DNA of 64,000 bases. It comes from Aphrocallistes beatrix. Lineage: Eukaryota > Porifera > Hexactinellida > Sceptrulophora > Aphrocallistidae. The translations under genes and the position numbers were made by a program. Of this stretch, positions 12,101 to 22,900 are shown in pieces (positions within the stretch are counted from its first letter, which is position 1; every line of letters starts with the position of its first letter). Where the stretch lies: assembly GCA_963281255.1 (NCBI GenBank), contig OY725493.1, positions 1,425,550 to 1,489,549 on the forward strand, given 5' to 3'. The notes under the pieces are model-generated. The model had not been told where the DNA came from. It searched no databases and was given only the letters and a program-made list of their open reading frames with translations.

Positions 12101-12752
12101 ACTATATGATGTGTATCATTCCCATAGCCCTGTACATGAAGGATTTCACTCACATGAACGAGAACAAGAAGTATGTAGGAGACGGGCTCATCAACTTCTC
12201 TAAGATTAGGAGTATGCACAAATGCGTAAGTTGCACACAACACATTATTTCAGTTATCCTATTCACCACATTGTAGGAAGTCTTTATCGAGTCTATTCCA
12301 TGTGTAGTTGATTGAACTGAAGAAATTGCAAAGGTTCCCTTATGTTGACTTAAAAGAAGACTCAGACCTGAATATGCGGGTTCTCAACCTCTACACGCTA
12401 TCAGATGAGAAGTGAGTATACACGTATTCAATTCATATCTACCTCAGTCGCACTGTGCAGACTGTCGCTTAGATAGATTGCCTCCATGTGTAGGGTACTT
12501 GAATGGTTTGTGCTCATGCATGTTGTACTACAGCACGTATATCGGAACACCCACCACATAGTCTATGTAAACTAGTTAAATTGACCCTCAAAATTTTACC
12601 ACTGAAAGTAGCTTCTTAGTTCGCCCTGTAATCCGCAATTCCGCATTAGAATTCTATTTTTTCTGTTTACAGATTAAAATCATTATTTATTTTCTAACAT
12701 CTATTTTAGATTGGAAGATATTAGCCACAAATTCACCAAGAAAATTAGCTAA
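3102..12752 (+). CDS. Ras-family guanine nucleotide exchange factor with PX-like domain
   Basis: Activates a small Ras-like GTPase by nucleotide exchange. Twenty-four exons, all with GT/AG boundaries, join to 2,982 nt (993 aa): 3102-3443, 4123-4394, 5576-6084, 6152-6217, 6771-6826, 6922-7012, 7094-7149, 7506-7596, 7980-8005, 8287-8377, 9711-9830, 9958-10083, 10171-10252, 10373-10511, 10586-10678, 10753-10875, 11315-11402, 11478-11527, 11609-11698, 11770-11859, 11925-12060, 12128-12225, 12308-12411, 12710-12752. Residues 1-200 are helical and unrecognised, and 205-370 Ser-rich and disordered. Residues about 376-495 look like a PX domain (RTFEEFQSFY matches the R-x-[YF]-x-[DE]-F core). REM lies at about 575-720 (DPNFIQQFILGHRHFL; ARIRxLN-like KIRILNVIIQW). 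The CDC25 catalytic domain is about 760-993 (QMDLFKKVGFYEI, PCVPFFALYMKDF). REM and CDC25 are secure; PX is inferred. Which GTPase it serves cannot be told. Confidence 0.85.
6611..6731. mobile_element. Degenerate pogo/Tc1-like MITE in a RasGEF intron
   Basis: The right end (about 6705-6731) reads, on the other strand, TACAGTGGAACCTCGTTAAT, a typical pogo/Tigger-like terminus. The left end TAGTAGAAACTCATTAAAAC is a decayed inverted copy. Lies within the intron 6218-6770. Non-coding. Confidence 0.5.
8385..8514. mobile_element. 130-bp MITE next to a RasGEF splice donor
   Basis: The element begins CAGGGCCGTGCGAGGC and ends in the inverted form (CAGGGCTTTGCCAGC on the other strand). The inner arms share CCAGGTCAAACCT in inverted orientation, so the terminal repeats extend about 42 bp imperfectly. 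AAGTT is repeated directly at both borders (8380-8384 and 8515-8519), a possible 5-bp target duplication. The left border is 7 bases into the intron that starts at 8378, so the left duplication overlaps the donor GTAAGT. Confidence 0.75.
10897..10946. repeat. Short direct repeat in a RasGEF intron
   Basis: Two adjacent copies of a roughly 24-base unit containing TTTGTACTATTTAATGACAT, just left of the MITE at 10956. Confidence 0.7.
10956..11125. mobile_element. 170-bp pogo/Tc1-like MITE in a RasGEF intron
   Basis: The terminus CAGTCGAAACCGTTTTTTTC is matched by an inverted copy at the right end (CAGTCGAAACCATTTTTTTC on the other strand), about 23 of 25 bases. A TA precedes the left end (10954-10955) as expected for a TA target, but the right flank has lost it. 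No coding capacity. Lies inside the intron 10876-11314. Confidence 0.75.
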
Positions 12753-13705
12753 ACAAAGATGAAACTTCATACAACTCAAGCTTTTATTCAATTCGCCCCA
12801 CATATTTCTACACCTGCTACTTTATATGAACATCTGGCTGTTTAATATATATATAATTTATAGGATGTTGTTTTTGTTTGCCTGAGATGTTTATTTTTAT
12901 CTTTTTACGTATTAAAGTTTCAAATTCAATGCATTTATCTCAAATTATACTTCCAGTATATTGTACGTTAAAATTTAACAATTAAGTCCTGAAAGTCGGA
13001 CCAAGGCTAAACGAAATATTGTCAGAGAAACTTGAATAATTAACGCAGGAAATGAAGCTGGGAAATTAACGTCTATAAATCCAGGTGGCTAGTTGCAATC
13101 TTTGCCCTTGACAATCCAGTTTGTTATTTATAATTCGTGAAATGTCCAATTTTGTTAAGACTAAAAATTCTATGGGAAATACTTATTTATATTATGTCCA
13201 GTCTTATACAGTTTTAAGAAAGTCTTTTCTTTAAGGAAAGTAGTAAATGTTTTTGGTTTTCGTCAAAAATCCTCTGATCGCCATACCTCTAAACAAATTT
13301 AATGTTGCACTAGTTCTGAAATAGACATCGATCATCTAACTTCCCAAAATTAGATCTAGTTTAAAGCTTTTAAAAAGACTCGTTTAATTAATGAAAGCAC
13401 TCAGTCAGCTAAGTTTATTTGTTCTGGTATAATGTGCTTCCCATTCATGCGTAAGGAGGTATTCCTAAGTACAAATACGGTTTTATTGCATCATACAGCG
13501 TGAGTGTAGTACACAAAGGAGATGAGGACATATTCACGTCGTTTTTAACAAGTTGAATGATTACTCTCATCTAATTTTTAAAGGCTGATCCTAAATACTT
13601 TACATCACTGGAATTCAATACTCCTTTGAAACTCCATTTCATATTTGTGATGCAAGAACACGTGCTCACAATTCCACTTTTACGATTACTTAATAATTAG
13701 GGAAC
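12753..13705. other. Intergenic, RasGEF 3' side to UBL7-like gene
   Basis: 950 bases of AT-rich DNA. It should hold the RasGEF 3' UTR and the promoter of the next gene. I see no further gene or element. Confidence 0.5.
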
Positions 13706-14698
13706 ATGCTGAGAGTAAAGTACCCTGCTGCAGCTGATCCCCGTGAACTCAAGACCGCAGAGGTATCCATCCCGGATACTAGCCGCTCCCATTCAGACGT
13801 ATCAAGCTTGCCCATTAGCCAGGTTAGGAGGTTGGTGGAGGAGCAAGTGCACGTGAGTCTGACTTCGCTGGAGCTTATCTATGCGGGTAGGAAACTGAAT
13901 AAACCAGACAAACTGCTCTCTGACTATGGAGTCAAGCCTAACACGATCCCCACCATGCACCTCCTGCCCATCCCTAAAGCACGGGCTGTTAGCGATGGCC
14001 ACACGAAAAAATCGCAAACAGAGGATCAGCTCCTCAAGTTCGCCGCTGACTTCCCCCTCCTGCGCCAAGCCCTCCAGGACAAGCTGTTCCTCTCACAGCT
14101 GAAGGAGTTCGCTTCCACCATGTCCGTGCAGTACTTCGACATAATGTCCGCTCTCCTGCCCCCCGACACGCCACAGTTCAACTCCGCTCAGTTCCTGGAG
14201 CGCCTCCAGCAGCCAGAGACGCTGCCTGACTACCTCAAGGACCTCCCAGACCTGGCCGGCTTCCTCAACGACCTCTTGAAGCAGGACGCTGATGGAAGGT
14301 TTTCCCTGGAGTTGGAGAATCTTGGAGGCATTCCAGAAGCGCTTAACCTAGCAGAGGGAGAGGACGGACAGATGGACATAGACCCAGTACCTCAGAACCC
14401 AGGGCTCATCATCCCGCCTCTTCCTATCCTCTCCGCGCCCCCTGGGGGACCCACCGCCTCGGCTCCTCTCATCTCGGCGGAAATGCTGTCTCAGGCCTTC
14501 GCTCAGACAATGCAAGGACAGCCGCCAGTACCTGCCCCGCGAAACATAGCCACTCTATCTCCAGCCATGACCCAGCATCTCCAAACTCTCAAAGACATGG
14601 GATTCACCGACGAGCAGAAGTGTATCCGTGCACTACAGAGCTCGAATGGGGACTTAGAAGCAGCTATCAACCTTATGGTCTCGTCCGACATGTTCTAA
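13706..14698 (+). CDS. UBL7: UBL-UBA protein, UBL7-like
   Basis: Single-exon protein of 330 aa with an N-terminal ubiquitin-like domain (residues about 1-85; SLTSLELIYAGRKLNKPDKL corresponds to the LIYAGR-L-D-L strand and turn of ubiquitin-like folds). A helical/disordered, Pro-rich middle follows, then a C-terminal UBA domain (about 285-325; LQTLKDMGFTDEQKCIRAL and GDLEAAINLM). This order and size match UBL7 (BMSC-UbP), whose UBA binds ubiquitin; human UBL7 is about 380 aa. PLIC/ubiquilin proteins share the order but have STI1 repeats that I do not see. The start is chosen because the UBL begins at once after this Met. Coding DNA is markedly more GC-rich than the flanks. Confidence 0.78.
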   Translation: MLRVKYPAAADPRELKTAEVSIPDTSRSHSDVSSLPISQVRRLVEEQVHVSLTSLELIYAGRKLNKPDKLLSDYGVKPNTIPTMHLLPIPKARAVSDGHTKKSQTEDQLLKFAADFPLLRQALQDKLFLSQLKEFASTMSVQYFDIMSALLPPDTPQFNSAQFLERLQQPETLPDYLKDLPDLAGFLNDLLKQDADGRFSLELENLGGIPEALNLAEGEDGQMDIDPVPQNPGLIIPPLPILSAPPGGPTASAPLISAEMLSQAFAQTMQGQPPVPAPRNIATLSPAMTQHLQTLKDMGFTDEQKCIRALQSSNGDLEAAINLMVSSDMF

Positions 14699-15234
14699 CT
14701 TCTGAGTCCAAGGAAAGAATATATAGATGTGATGTCATTCTAAATTTTGATGTATTGACATTTTTGGTCTTGTTCTAATTGACACTTGTAGATCTGAAGA
14801 TATGTTATAATTCTTCTTAAACATTCAAAGTATTTTTATTAGAAATAATGACTCTGCAGTAACGTAATTGTGGTTTTCCTCAATTCCGTGACAAAAATGT
14901 GTCCATTCAATCATTTATCTCTTCTCGAGTAACTAATTAATTCAAATATGTAAATCTAATTCCACCAGAGCAATTGGAGTATGCCATTAGATTCAGTTTC
15001 AAACTAGGGATAATCTTCAATTAATGAAAATGCAGTTGATCATCTCATTTTGTTAGAAGAGAGATTTACTAAAATTTTTAATAAAAGTCTATTTCTATCA
15101 AATTTTAATCGCTTTCATTGTGATATTTTGATATTTAGTAACGCCCCTTTATTTGCAATTCTATTCTCTAATATACCCGCGTGATAATTCCTAATGGTAG
15201 TTATTTTAGCTCATTATTGTCTCTAAGCACAGCT

Positions 15235-15475
15235 ATGTCCAATCTCATCAGGACAAGAAGCGTCATATCCGCGAGGAAGTTTCTCTTCTTCAATCCTTCA
15301 ACGCGACCTTTCACGAACGGTATGTTCTTGTGCACTATACATTATTGCTTTATTTGTACGAACGTAATATTGCTACATATGTTTGCTTTTAGTTTGTCGG
15401 ACAATTCATGTTTTGCCTTTCACATTTTCTTCAGAACTTAATGCAATGATTGTTCCATTGAATGTCCACTTTTGA
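15235..15475 (+). CDS. Possible two-exon micro-gene, 41 aa, basic N-terminus
   Basis: Exon 15235-15319 and exon 15435-15475 join through a good donor (GTATGT) and acceptor (TTTTCTTCAG) to exactly 42 codons including TGA. The start is MSNLIRTRSVISARKFLFF and the end is MIVPLNVHF. AATAAA follows within about 20 bases. The Arg/Ser-rich start looks like a mitochondrial targeting segment. I do not recognise the protein. A chance frame is quite possible for something this short. Confidence 0.25.
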
Positions 15476-16122
15476 CACACTGTTACAAAATAAACCCACG
15501 GACCTTTCTTTTAAATTAAAAGCGTCCAACTTTATTTCTCGAGGCCATCTAATTGAACACAGTCAATGAACTATTGACTAAGAATTAATGTAATTACAAT
15601 GATGATACATAATATATATCTGAAGGTTCTGAACTGGCACATCGAATTGCTTTGTCTTCTTATTTGTATTAAATTGTGACAAATGTTTGGATTGTCATGT
15701 CAGGTCTATTTTCCTTTGAATCAAATTGTGTTAGGATAATGTCTCACTATTTTGGTGTAATATCCTCTCAGTTATAATCTGGTAGGGAAAAAGCATTCAT
15801 TAAAGAAGTATTAACGATCCTACAACACAAATCCATAATTAAGAATTTACGAATTGCAACGAATGTGTTTTAGTTCAGCTGCCACAGGGAGATACCCTTA
15901 TGGCATGGACGGCGTTCTACGAATGTCTGTACGTATGTACATATGCACGTATGCGCGCTGCTGTAGTAGTAACTTTCTCATCAATCTATTCGTTTAAATA
16001 TTGGGGGTTTAATATTTATTTTACAAATGTTTACTATCCCACGCTGAAGCATCCTAATAGTTCTCTACACCTTTTGACTTTTAGTTATATCTTTTGATTT
16101 GATTGGTTATTAGCTTCAAAAA

Positions 16123-16300
16123 CAAGGGTTCTCAAACTTTTTACAAACTCTGTACCCCTTGAGGCGGAAAACAAACGTCTATGTATCCCATTCAGGGTAG
16201 ATTCTGTATACAAAAATCATGATATCATTTATCAAACTATATCTGATAAATAACTATATTTTTACAAGCGCGCGTTCGCACTTGCGTAGCGCGGCTAGAG
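16123..16300 (+). mobile_element. Decayed hAT element end
   Basis: CAAGGGTTCTCAAACTTTTT followed by a TACCCCTTGAG-like segment matches the widespread hAT terminus (CAGGGGTTCTCAAACTTTTT...GTACCCC). The opposite terminus was not found, so the right limit given is arbitrary and the copy is probably truncated. Confidence 0.5.
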
Positions 16301-16396
16301 AACATTTAGTGTGCACAGAGTCGTCCTGCGGGCTCCTGGGAATGTCAACAAATTCAGAAGTCCCTACGGTTGCCAAATATTGATTACTTTCACTAA

Positions 16397-16505
16397 TCAT
16401 AATGCTAATTTCCCATCATGATCGAATTACGACCATAATAGTAATTCCTCAACTTGATCAAATTGTGATCATAATGTTAATTACGCACCATGATTAAATT
16501 CTATA
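16397..16505. repeat. Diverged 36-bp tandem repeat, about 3 copies
   Basis: Units of the form ATAATG-TAATT-C-C-TGATCAAATT-GACC recur at about 36-base spacing with substitutions. Not coding. Confidence 0.55.
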
Positions 16506-16926
16506 GATGCATATTTTAACAATTTTTATACAATTTTAAGTTTTAATTGAGTTCTCAATGTTATTAAGATACTTGTAGTAGTGTATTTCGCTATGCAGAA
16601 TCCGATTTTTGATCTGAAAGGTAAATATTACCGTGCGACTTGTCGCATGCTCGCATCTTTGGCATTAACTTATATTTTATGGTAGAAATGGGATCTCAAC
16701 TGTTACTATAGGTATCCAAATACTTATGTAGATTTCAAATGTATTCTTGGGCGCTCTAATACGAGTATTTTCCGAAGTATTAAGTTAATTAATTACATTT
16801 TGCAGCCCTTCGAGTCGATGTAGTTGCGCTATCGTCTGTCGACCGGCAATGTTTTATTTAAAAATCGTTATTAATGCTGTCACTGTTGAATTTAATTTTA
16901 ATTTATACTCTAATACGTTTAATTTC

Positions 16927-19900
16927 CTAACATTCATTTGCTACTAGTTTCCTCCGATACAGTTTAAACCTGAACCGTCCTCTGCTCGCTACTTTTCTTT
17001 TCCTCGCCAGTGACTGTCTCGTGTGTTTTCTAAGTTTAATATTCGCGAATTTAACTGGGTCTGTAGTGGCTAACTGAGAACGTAGACTCTTTCGCTTCAC
17101 TCGAATCTCTCCAGCTCTCGTCTGCAGACTCAACATGTGATGATTGAATACTTCGGTCCCTACCTTCTCCTTGATAAGATCCAAACACTCCTGTGCAAGC
17201 ACCTTCAGCTCTTCTTGTTTCTGCGTCATCACTTGCACCCTCCTGCCCCTCTCACTCCTCCGACTCACCTCGTAGAAGAGGGGCTTTAAGAACTTGGCCA
17301 GACTACTGCCTAGCACTGCTCTGTCCATGCTGACAGTGATGGCTGCTATCAGCTGGTAGGTGCTCCTGCGTTTTGTCACATGCTGTGGGTGGAGAACTGC
17401 TTCTAAGGTTGCTTTCTTCACCATCTGGCGTACCAGGAACTTGAGCGTACTCAGCTCCCCTCTTTCCAGCAGCAGACTGAACAGGGAGGTAAGGTTCTTC
17501 ACAACTTGTACCGGTTCCTCTGCCTCTAACTCCGAACTATTGATCCTATCCACAAAGACTTGAGCACATGTCACCAAATGTTCTTCACCTCTGAATAGAG
17601 ATATGCTGTTTGAGTGTTTGCGGTGTTTTGTTTGTGAGAAGAGAGTTCCAAACAGTTTTGCGGTCATTACTCTGATGTCCTTTTCCTCTGCATTGACCAG
17701 TGGGATACAACACTCAATGAGATCTGAAAGGAATTCGCTGTTCTTTTGACAGAGAGCAGTTATTCCGTGCATTCTCATCATCTTCAATAAGCACTCCACA
17801 CTAACTAGCTGGATTCTGTTCGAGAATGCGTCTTTATTCCTTTCTTTATGTTTCACAATCTCAACTAACCTCTTCAGAATCACACCCATCTTCTTGTTGA
17901 TGATACCGACCCCACTCTCTATCTGTACGAACAATGACGTCACACCCATGTAGATGAACTGGCAGTCTGCTCCCGCTAGCCACCCCCACCCCATCTGGTA
18001 GATGTTGTCCATGCGGCTAGAGTCCACTTTTGAAAAGAGAGATTTGAGAGCCAGCTGGAACAGACGCTTGCTCTCCTTCGACTCCTCGTTCGCCAGAGCT
18101 AGAGCTATCGGGAGGTAGAAGTATTCCGCCAGGTCGTTGAGGATTTCGCGGGGGAACTTCCTCAGGATGAGAGTGACTAGCCGAGCAGCAGACTGTCTGC
18201 CGGACTCCTCCTCGTACTCCAGATTGGTGAGGACGTAGTCCAGACACCGCTTCAGCTTCTTCTGACTGATGGGCCGCTCTGTGAGGAAGAGGAGTAGGGA
18301 ACTGCGTGCATGTCTCCTCGCCCCCTCGCCCTCCTCCTGGACGCAGAGCTTAGCCACCTCCAGCATCACTTGGTGGAGAGCCTTGCTGGCCACTTTGCAA
18401 TTGATGATGGCCTTGAGGAGAGGGAAGACAGTGGCGTGTCTGGATGTGTGGTGTATGTCCTCTTCTACCGACACCAGGAGCACCTGCACCTCCTCCTTGG
18501 AGAAGGTCACGCTCCTCTGTTGGTTGAGGAGATTGGTCATCACCTTGAAGCAGGTGCTGACCATGTCACTGCTAGCCGAGTCCACGTCCCGCTGTGTCCC
18601 CCCGTACCGCTTGAGGTGTGAGAACAGGTGCTCCTTCAAGGCCTGCGTGTGCTGCTTGAGGCTAGGCAGAGGCAGGTGTGACACCTGTCCCAGTATGCGC
18701 ACGGAGAGGGTTGAGATTCGGAGGTGCGGCGTGGGGAGCAGATGGGACAGAGTCTCAATGAATGGATCTAGCATCTCCTGGACTGATTGCTGGCGGATGT
18801 CCACCTTCCTGTCCGCTCGCAGCGCAGAGCTGAGTAGGCCCAGGCAGAACTCAGTCAGTACCTGGATGTTAGCAGCTGTCTGCACCTGTGGCTTCACTCC
18901 CCCTCTCTCCACCTTGGTCTGTATCAGGTAGCAGTCCCGCCTAACCTCCCCCAGGTACCTATTAGCCTGTGAGAGGGTGCCATTCTCGCTGACAGCTGTC
19001 TGTGAGTGAGACAGACTGGCAGTCAGCTGTTGATGCACGAATACGAGCAACTTCTGTGAGGTCATGGCTCTGTTCCTCAGCAGCCCTTGAGAAATTCTTT
19101 TCATCACTTCCCTCACCTTCTCGACCTGCGCACTGCTAGCGCTGTGCAACTTGTCCACGACCGGCTCCAGTAGACTGCACACGACTCCCGGACTTATGAA
19201 CGAACTGAGCAGTTCCACTATCTCCAGGGCTTTAGGGTGCTTCACTTCGAGTGTCTTAATCGCGATTTCTCTCACCTCTCGCTCCTCGGAAGGCCTCCCG
19301 AACAGGTCGTTCAGAATCACTTGACACAGGACAGGAATGCAGGTGTCCAGGTCCCCGGGTCTCAGCTTCTTCTTCGCCCCCTCCAGCACGGAGTGAATGC
19401 TGTAGGCCAGGACGTGCACCTGGTAGCCCCGACTCAGTTGCTGCTGCATCTCCGAGAACATCCCCCTCAACCCTCCCGCCCCCGCACTCAGCGCCACCTC
19501 CCGCAGCACCCTTCGCACCTCCTGGCGCAGCTCCCACTCGCGGGAGTGCAGGGCGCGCACCAGCTTCAGGAGGACGCCCGGGTAGTGGACCTCCCACAGG
19601 CGGGGCGGGAGCTTCGCGAGCAGCTGGACCAGGACGGACGCGATCGGGGCGCGGATCTCGCAGCCGCTCACTGCTGCGTGGCTTAGCTTGTGTCCTCCGG
19701 ACTTACTTCCGGTCCCCGCGTTAAGGAGCTCCTCCAGCTGGGGTAGGATCTGATTAGACATTATGTCCTCTATGGTTTGACTTGATTTGGTAACTGCGGA
19801 ATCTAACACCTGTTCATTCTCACTCTCACTGTCTCCTTCCTTCTCCGCACCACTCACCTCTCGAATGCAAGCTTCGAAATGGAAGTTCTGTATGATGGCT

Positions 19901-22900
19901 ATGATAACGCGGATCACGACACTCTCGTCCAGTTTACAGGAGTCCGCGGACACCATTCTGAGGTGTGAGGTGAGGAGGTGCGAGTACTGGCCCCACTTCA
20001 TCTGTCCCGCAGCCCGCCCCATGAACTGGATGGCGTTGGAGAGGAGGTTGTGCTCTCTGTCGTGCTGAGAGCAGTGCAGGAAGTGGGATACGATCGGGAT
20101 GAGGTATTGTCGTAGTGTTAGTGGGGAGAAGGTGTTACTTTCCGTGAGTTTTGTGAGTTTCGCAACTGCAGCTGTCCTTCTGTGTAACTGTATATGCACT
20201 ATATTCTCAAACACATCCACTTCCCTGTCCTTGCTAACAAGGGGTAACAGTTCGGAGAACTTCTCTTTGTGAGGGAATCGCTTCGTGACACAGGCTAGCA
20301 GTCCCACTGACTCTGACCTGGTGGCCTCTTTGTTCGATTTGATCCCTCTCTTAACAGCTGATAAGACACACCGACTAATCACACCTCTGTAGATGTCCAG
20401 GTAGTCCCAGTCTATCAGACTCTGTAGGAACTGCACTGACAGGTCTCGTAGAGACAGCTCATCGCAAGAGAACAAGAAGTGGACACAGTTGTGTGCCAAA
20501 ATCCGTAGAGACTCCTCTTCAAACTTGCCCTCTCTCAGCCCCTGACTCGCCTCCGAGAATCCCTCACCCCTCAACGCATAGTCAAGCCCCTCCACTTCAT
20601 CTTCCCTCCACGCGTTCAGCTTGCTGCTGATGCTAACTGCGAGCTGGACATAAGACAGCCTCAGAGCTATCTCGTTAAAAACCGCGAGCAGCTCCTTCCT
20701 CTCTTCCCTCCCGGTCAGCTGTGAGAAGAGAGCCCCTAGCTTACTCGACACCTTTTCAGGGGACTGCACCAGGGGCACGAGGCTCTTGACTGAAGTGAGG
20801 ATGTCGCAGATTATCTGGTTGTGGCGGGATCCTCGGGAAGTGAGGAAGAAGAGAAGATTCTCAGTCAGCACGTCGGCGTCTGCCCTCCCTACCCACTTGG
20901 AAGCGAGGGAGAGGATCTCCATCTCTCTGCTGTGCACACTCACTGCTCTCCGCTCCTTCCTGGCAGCTGTCAACACCTGGTTTATATACCTGAGCACCTG
21001 CTCAATGTGTGGCGCAATCATCTCTTCAGTATGTGAGTCTTGTAGCAGCTGTGACACTATCTCCATTATGCTATCAGCCGCTCGCTTGTTCACACCTTTC
21101 TCATTGAGGGTGTTGATGACGTAACCGATCACTGTGACCTGATCTGGCTCCAGGTCTCTCTGAAAGAACTGTGCATAGTCTGTCTCGCAGCTCCAAGCAT
21201 GCACTAGATCCAGCAGGGGTCCTCCCTGTGCCAGCTGAGAGGTGGAGCGAGAGAGCGCAGGGCTGACGAGAGAGGAGAATAGCTCCTCCTCTCGTGAGAC
21301 CATGACGTCACTAGGAAATGTTAAAGATACGTCTATGATGCGGGATATTGCCAGGGAGCGGATGGACTTGAGAAGAGGGATGGTCCAGTGCTGGATTACT
21401 CCGCGATTCTTCAGAAGTGAGCCGCACTGAGTGCAAGTGTTGAAGAGTAAGGTGATAATATCCGCGAGGTAGGCGTCTGGTATTTGCGTGGAGAGAGAAA
21501 AGAATAAATGCTTGAGGAATGTAAAAAATGACATCTGCTTTTTCAACGGCACCACTAACACTCGCTTCTCGCTCGTGTCCATGGTCCACTGTCGGTGTAG
21601 AAGAGGCTGCATTGGAGATAGGGAGAGTGCTAGGAACTGGGACACCTCTTCTTCACTGCAGGAGGCTAGGAACTGTAGGATGGCAGTCTGCGCGGGGGAA
21701 GCTCTCTCAGAGCTGCCTTGGCGTAGCAGCACACCGTACAGCAGGCGACAGAGAATGGGAATGACGTCGGCTCTGTGCTCCTCTTCCAACACACACACCT
21801 CACTCGTCTCAGAGCTGAAGAGAGTGAGAGAGGAGGACAGCTGTCTTTCTGTCGCTACAGCTGTCAGCTGGTCGAGGTAGGTGAGTAAGTGAGGCAGCTG
21901 GAAGGCGACCAGACAGGAGAGAGCGGAGGTTTGGATCTCAGAGAGGGGGTGTGATAAAAGCCGCAGGTAGAGAGCTCTCAGAGTGTCGGGTTGGTAGAGA
22001 CTCTTGGTGTGTTTGAAGTGTGAGAACAGCTCCAGCATTGACAACGTGATCTGCTTCCGCTTGGAGATCTTTGGCTCGCTACTGGACCTCTCTTCTTTCT
22101 CGCTGACTCCGCCTCTCTCTCCGATTTCTTGCAGGGTGTCCTGCGGGATGAACCATCGCTCCAGGAACTGGGTGAGGATGGGAACGAGGATGCGAGACTT
22201 GGACTCACAGTGAGTAGGAATTTGCAAGAGAGTTTTCCAGAGCTGTAGGCTGTAGTTGCCCTTGTCTATTCTCGCTCCTTGACGCCTCTCCTTCTCCTCA
22301 TTCTCTCTCCCCATGAACCATTTGTTGATGTCGTTAGGAGTGATGGAGAGATCCACAGGTGGACCGACTTCATCATCCTCCATACTGTGTGCACTCTTCT
22401 CCAGTTCAATGGAGAATACCTATGTACGAGGATCTGAGTTAGTTTGTACGCGGTTAGTAAGTTAGTTACCAAATTAGCAGTTAGTTACCTTCCAGAACAC
22501 AGAGTTGGTTCCTCCCACGGTGTAGCTGGTCACCAGGGGTCTGACTTGATCCCAAATGGGACTGAAGTTGAGGTAGAACTGACTCACGAGAATCCTGAAA
22601 CAGATCTCCAGCTCTACATCCCCTCTCTCATTCCCAGAGGTGTGAACGAGCCTCCTCAGTTGTCCCAGTCTCTCCTTGTACCGGATCGCGTCCACCCCTG
22701 CTCCCTCCGCCGCGGAGCAGACGGAGAGTGTCGCGGTGTGGGGAGAGATGGCGGACAGGATGGACAAGGTGTGAGTTCTGATGTGCGAGTAGGGGGAGGA
22801 TAGGGTGGGCAGGACAAGGGCCAGTATCTGCTCACTCACGTCCCGTGACAGAGCAGCATGTCTCGCATACGTGTCCGTAGCCTGCAGCAGAGAAGGGGAG

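Larger units (their letters stand above)
14699..16926. other. Intergenic region between UBL7-like gene and UTP20
   Basis: 2.2 kb. It contains a possible UBL7 poly(A) signal (AATAAA at 15080-15085), a weak candidate small spliced gene (15235-15475), a decayed hAT end (from 16123) and short tandem repeats (16397-16505). Otherwise AT-rich without recognised genes. Confidence 0.5.

Noticed and set aside
18269-19686. Plus-strand ORFs of 100-220 codons opposite UTP20
   Set aside because: They are antisense shadows of GC-rich UTP20 coding sequence. Their composition is Arg/Ser/Cys-rich, with no domain.
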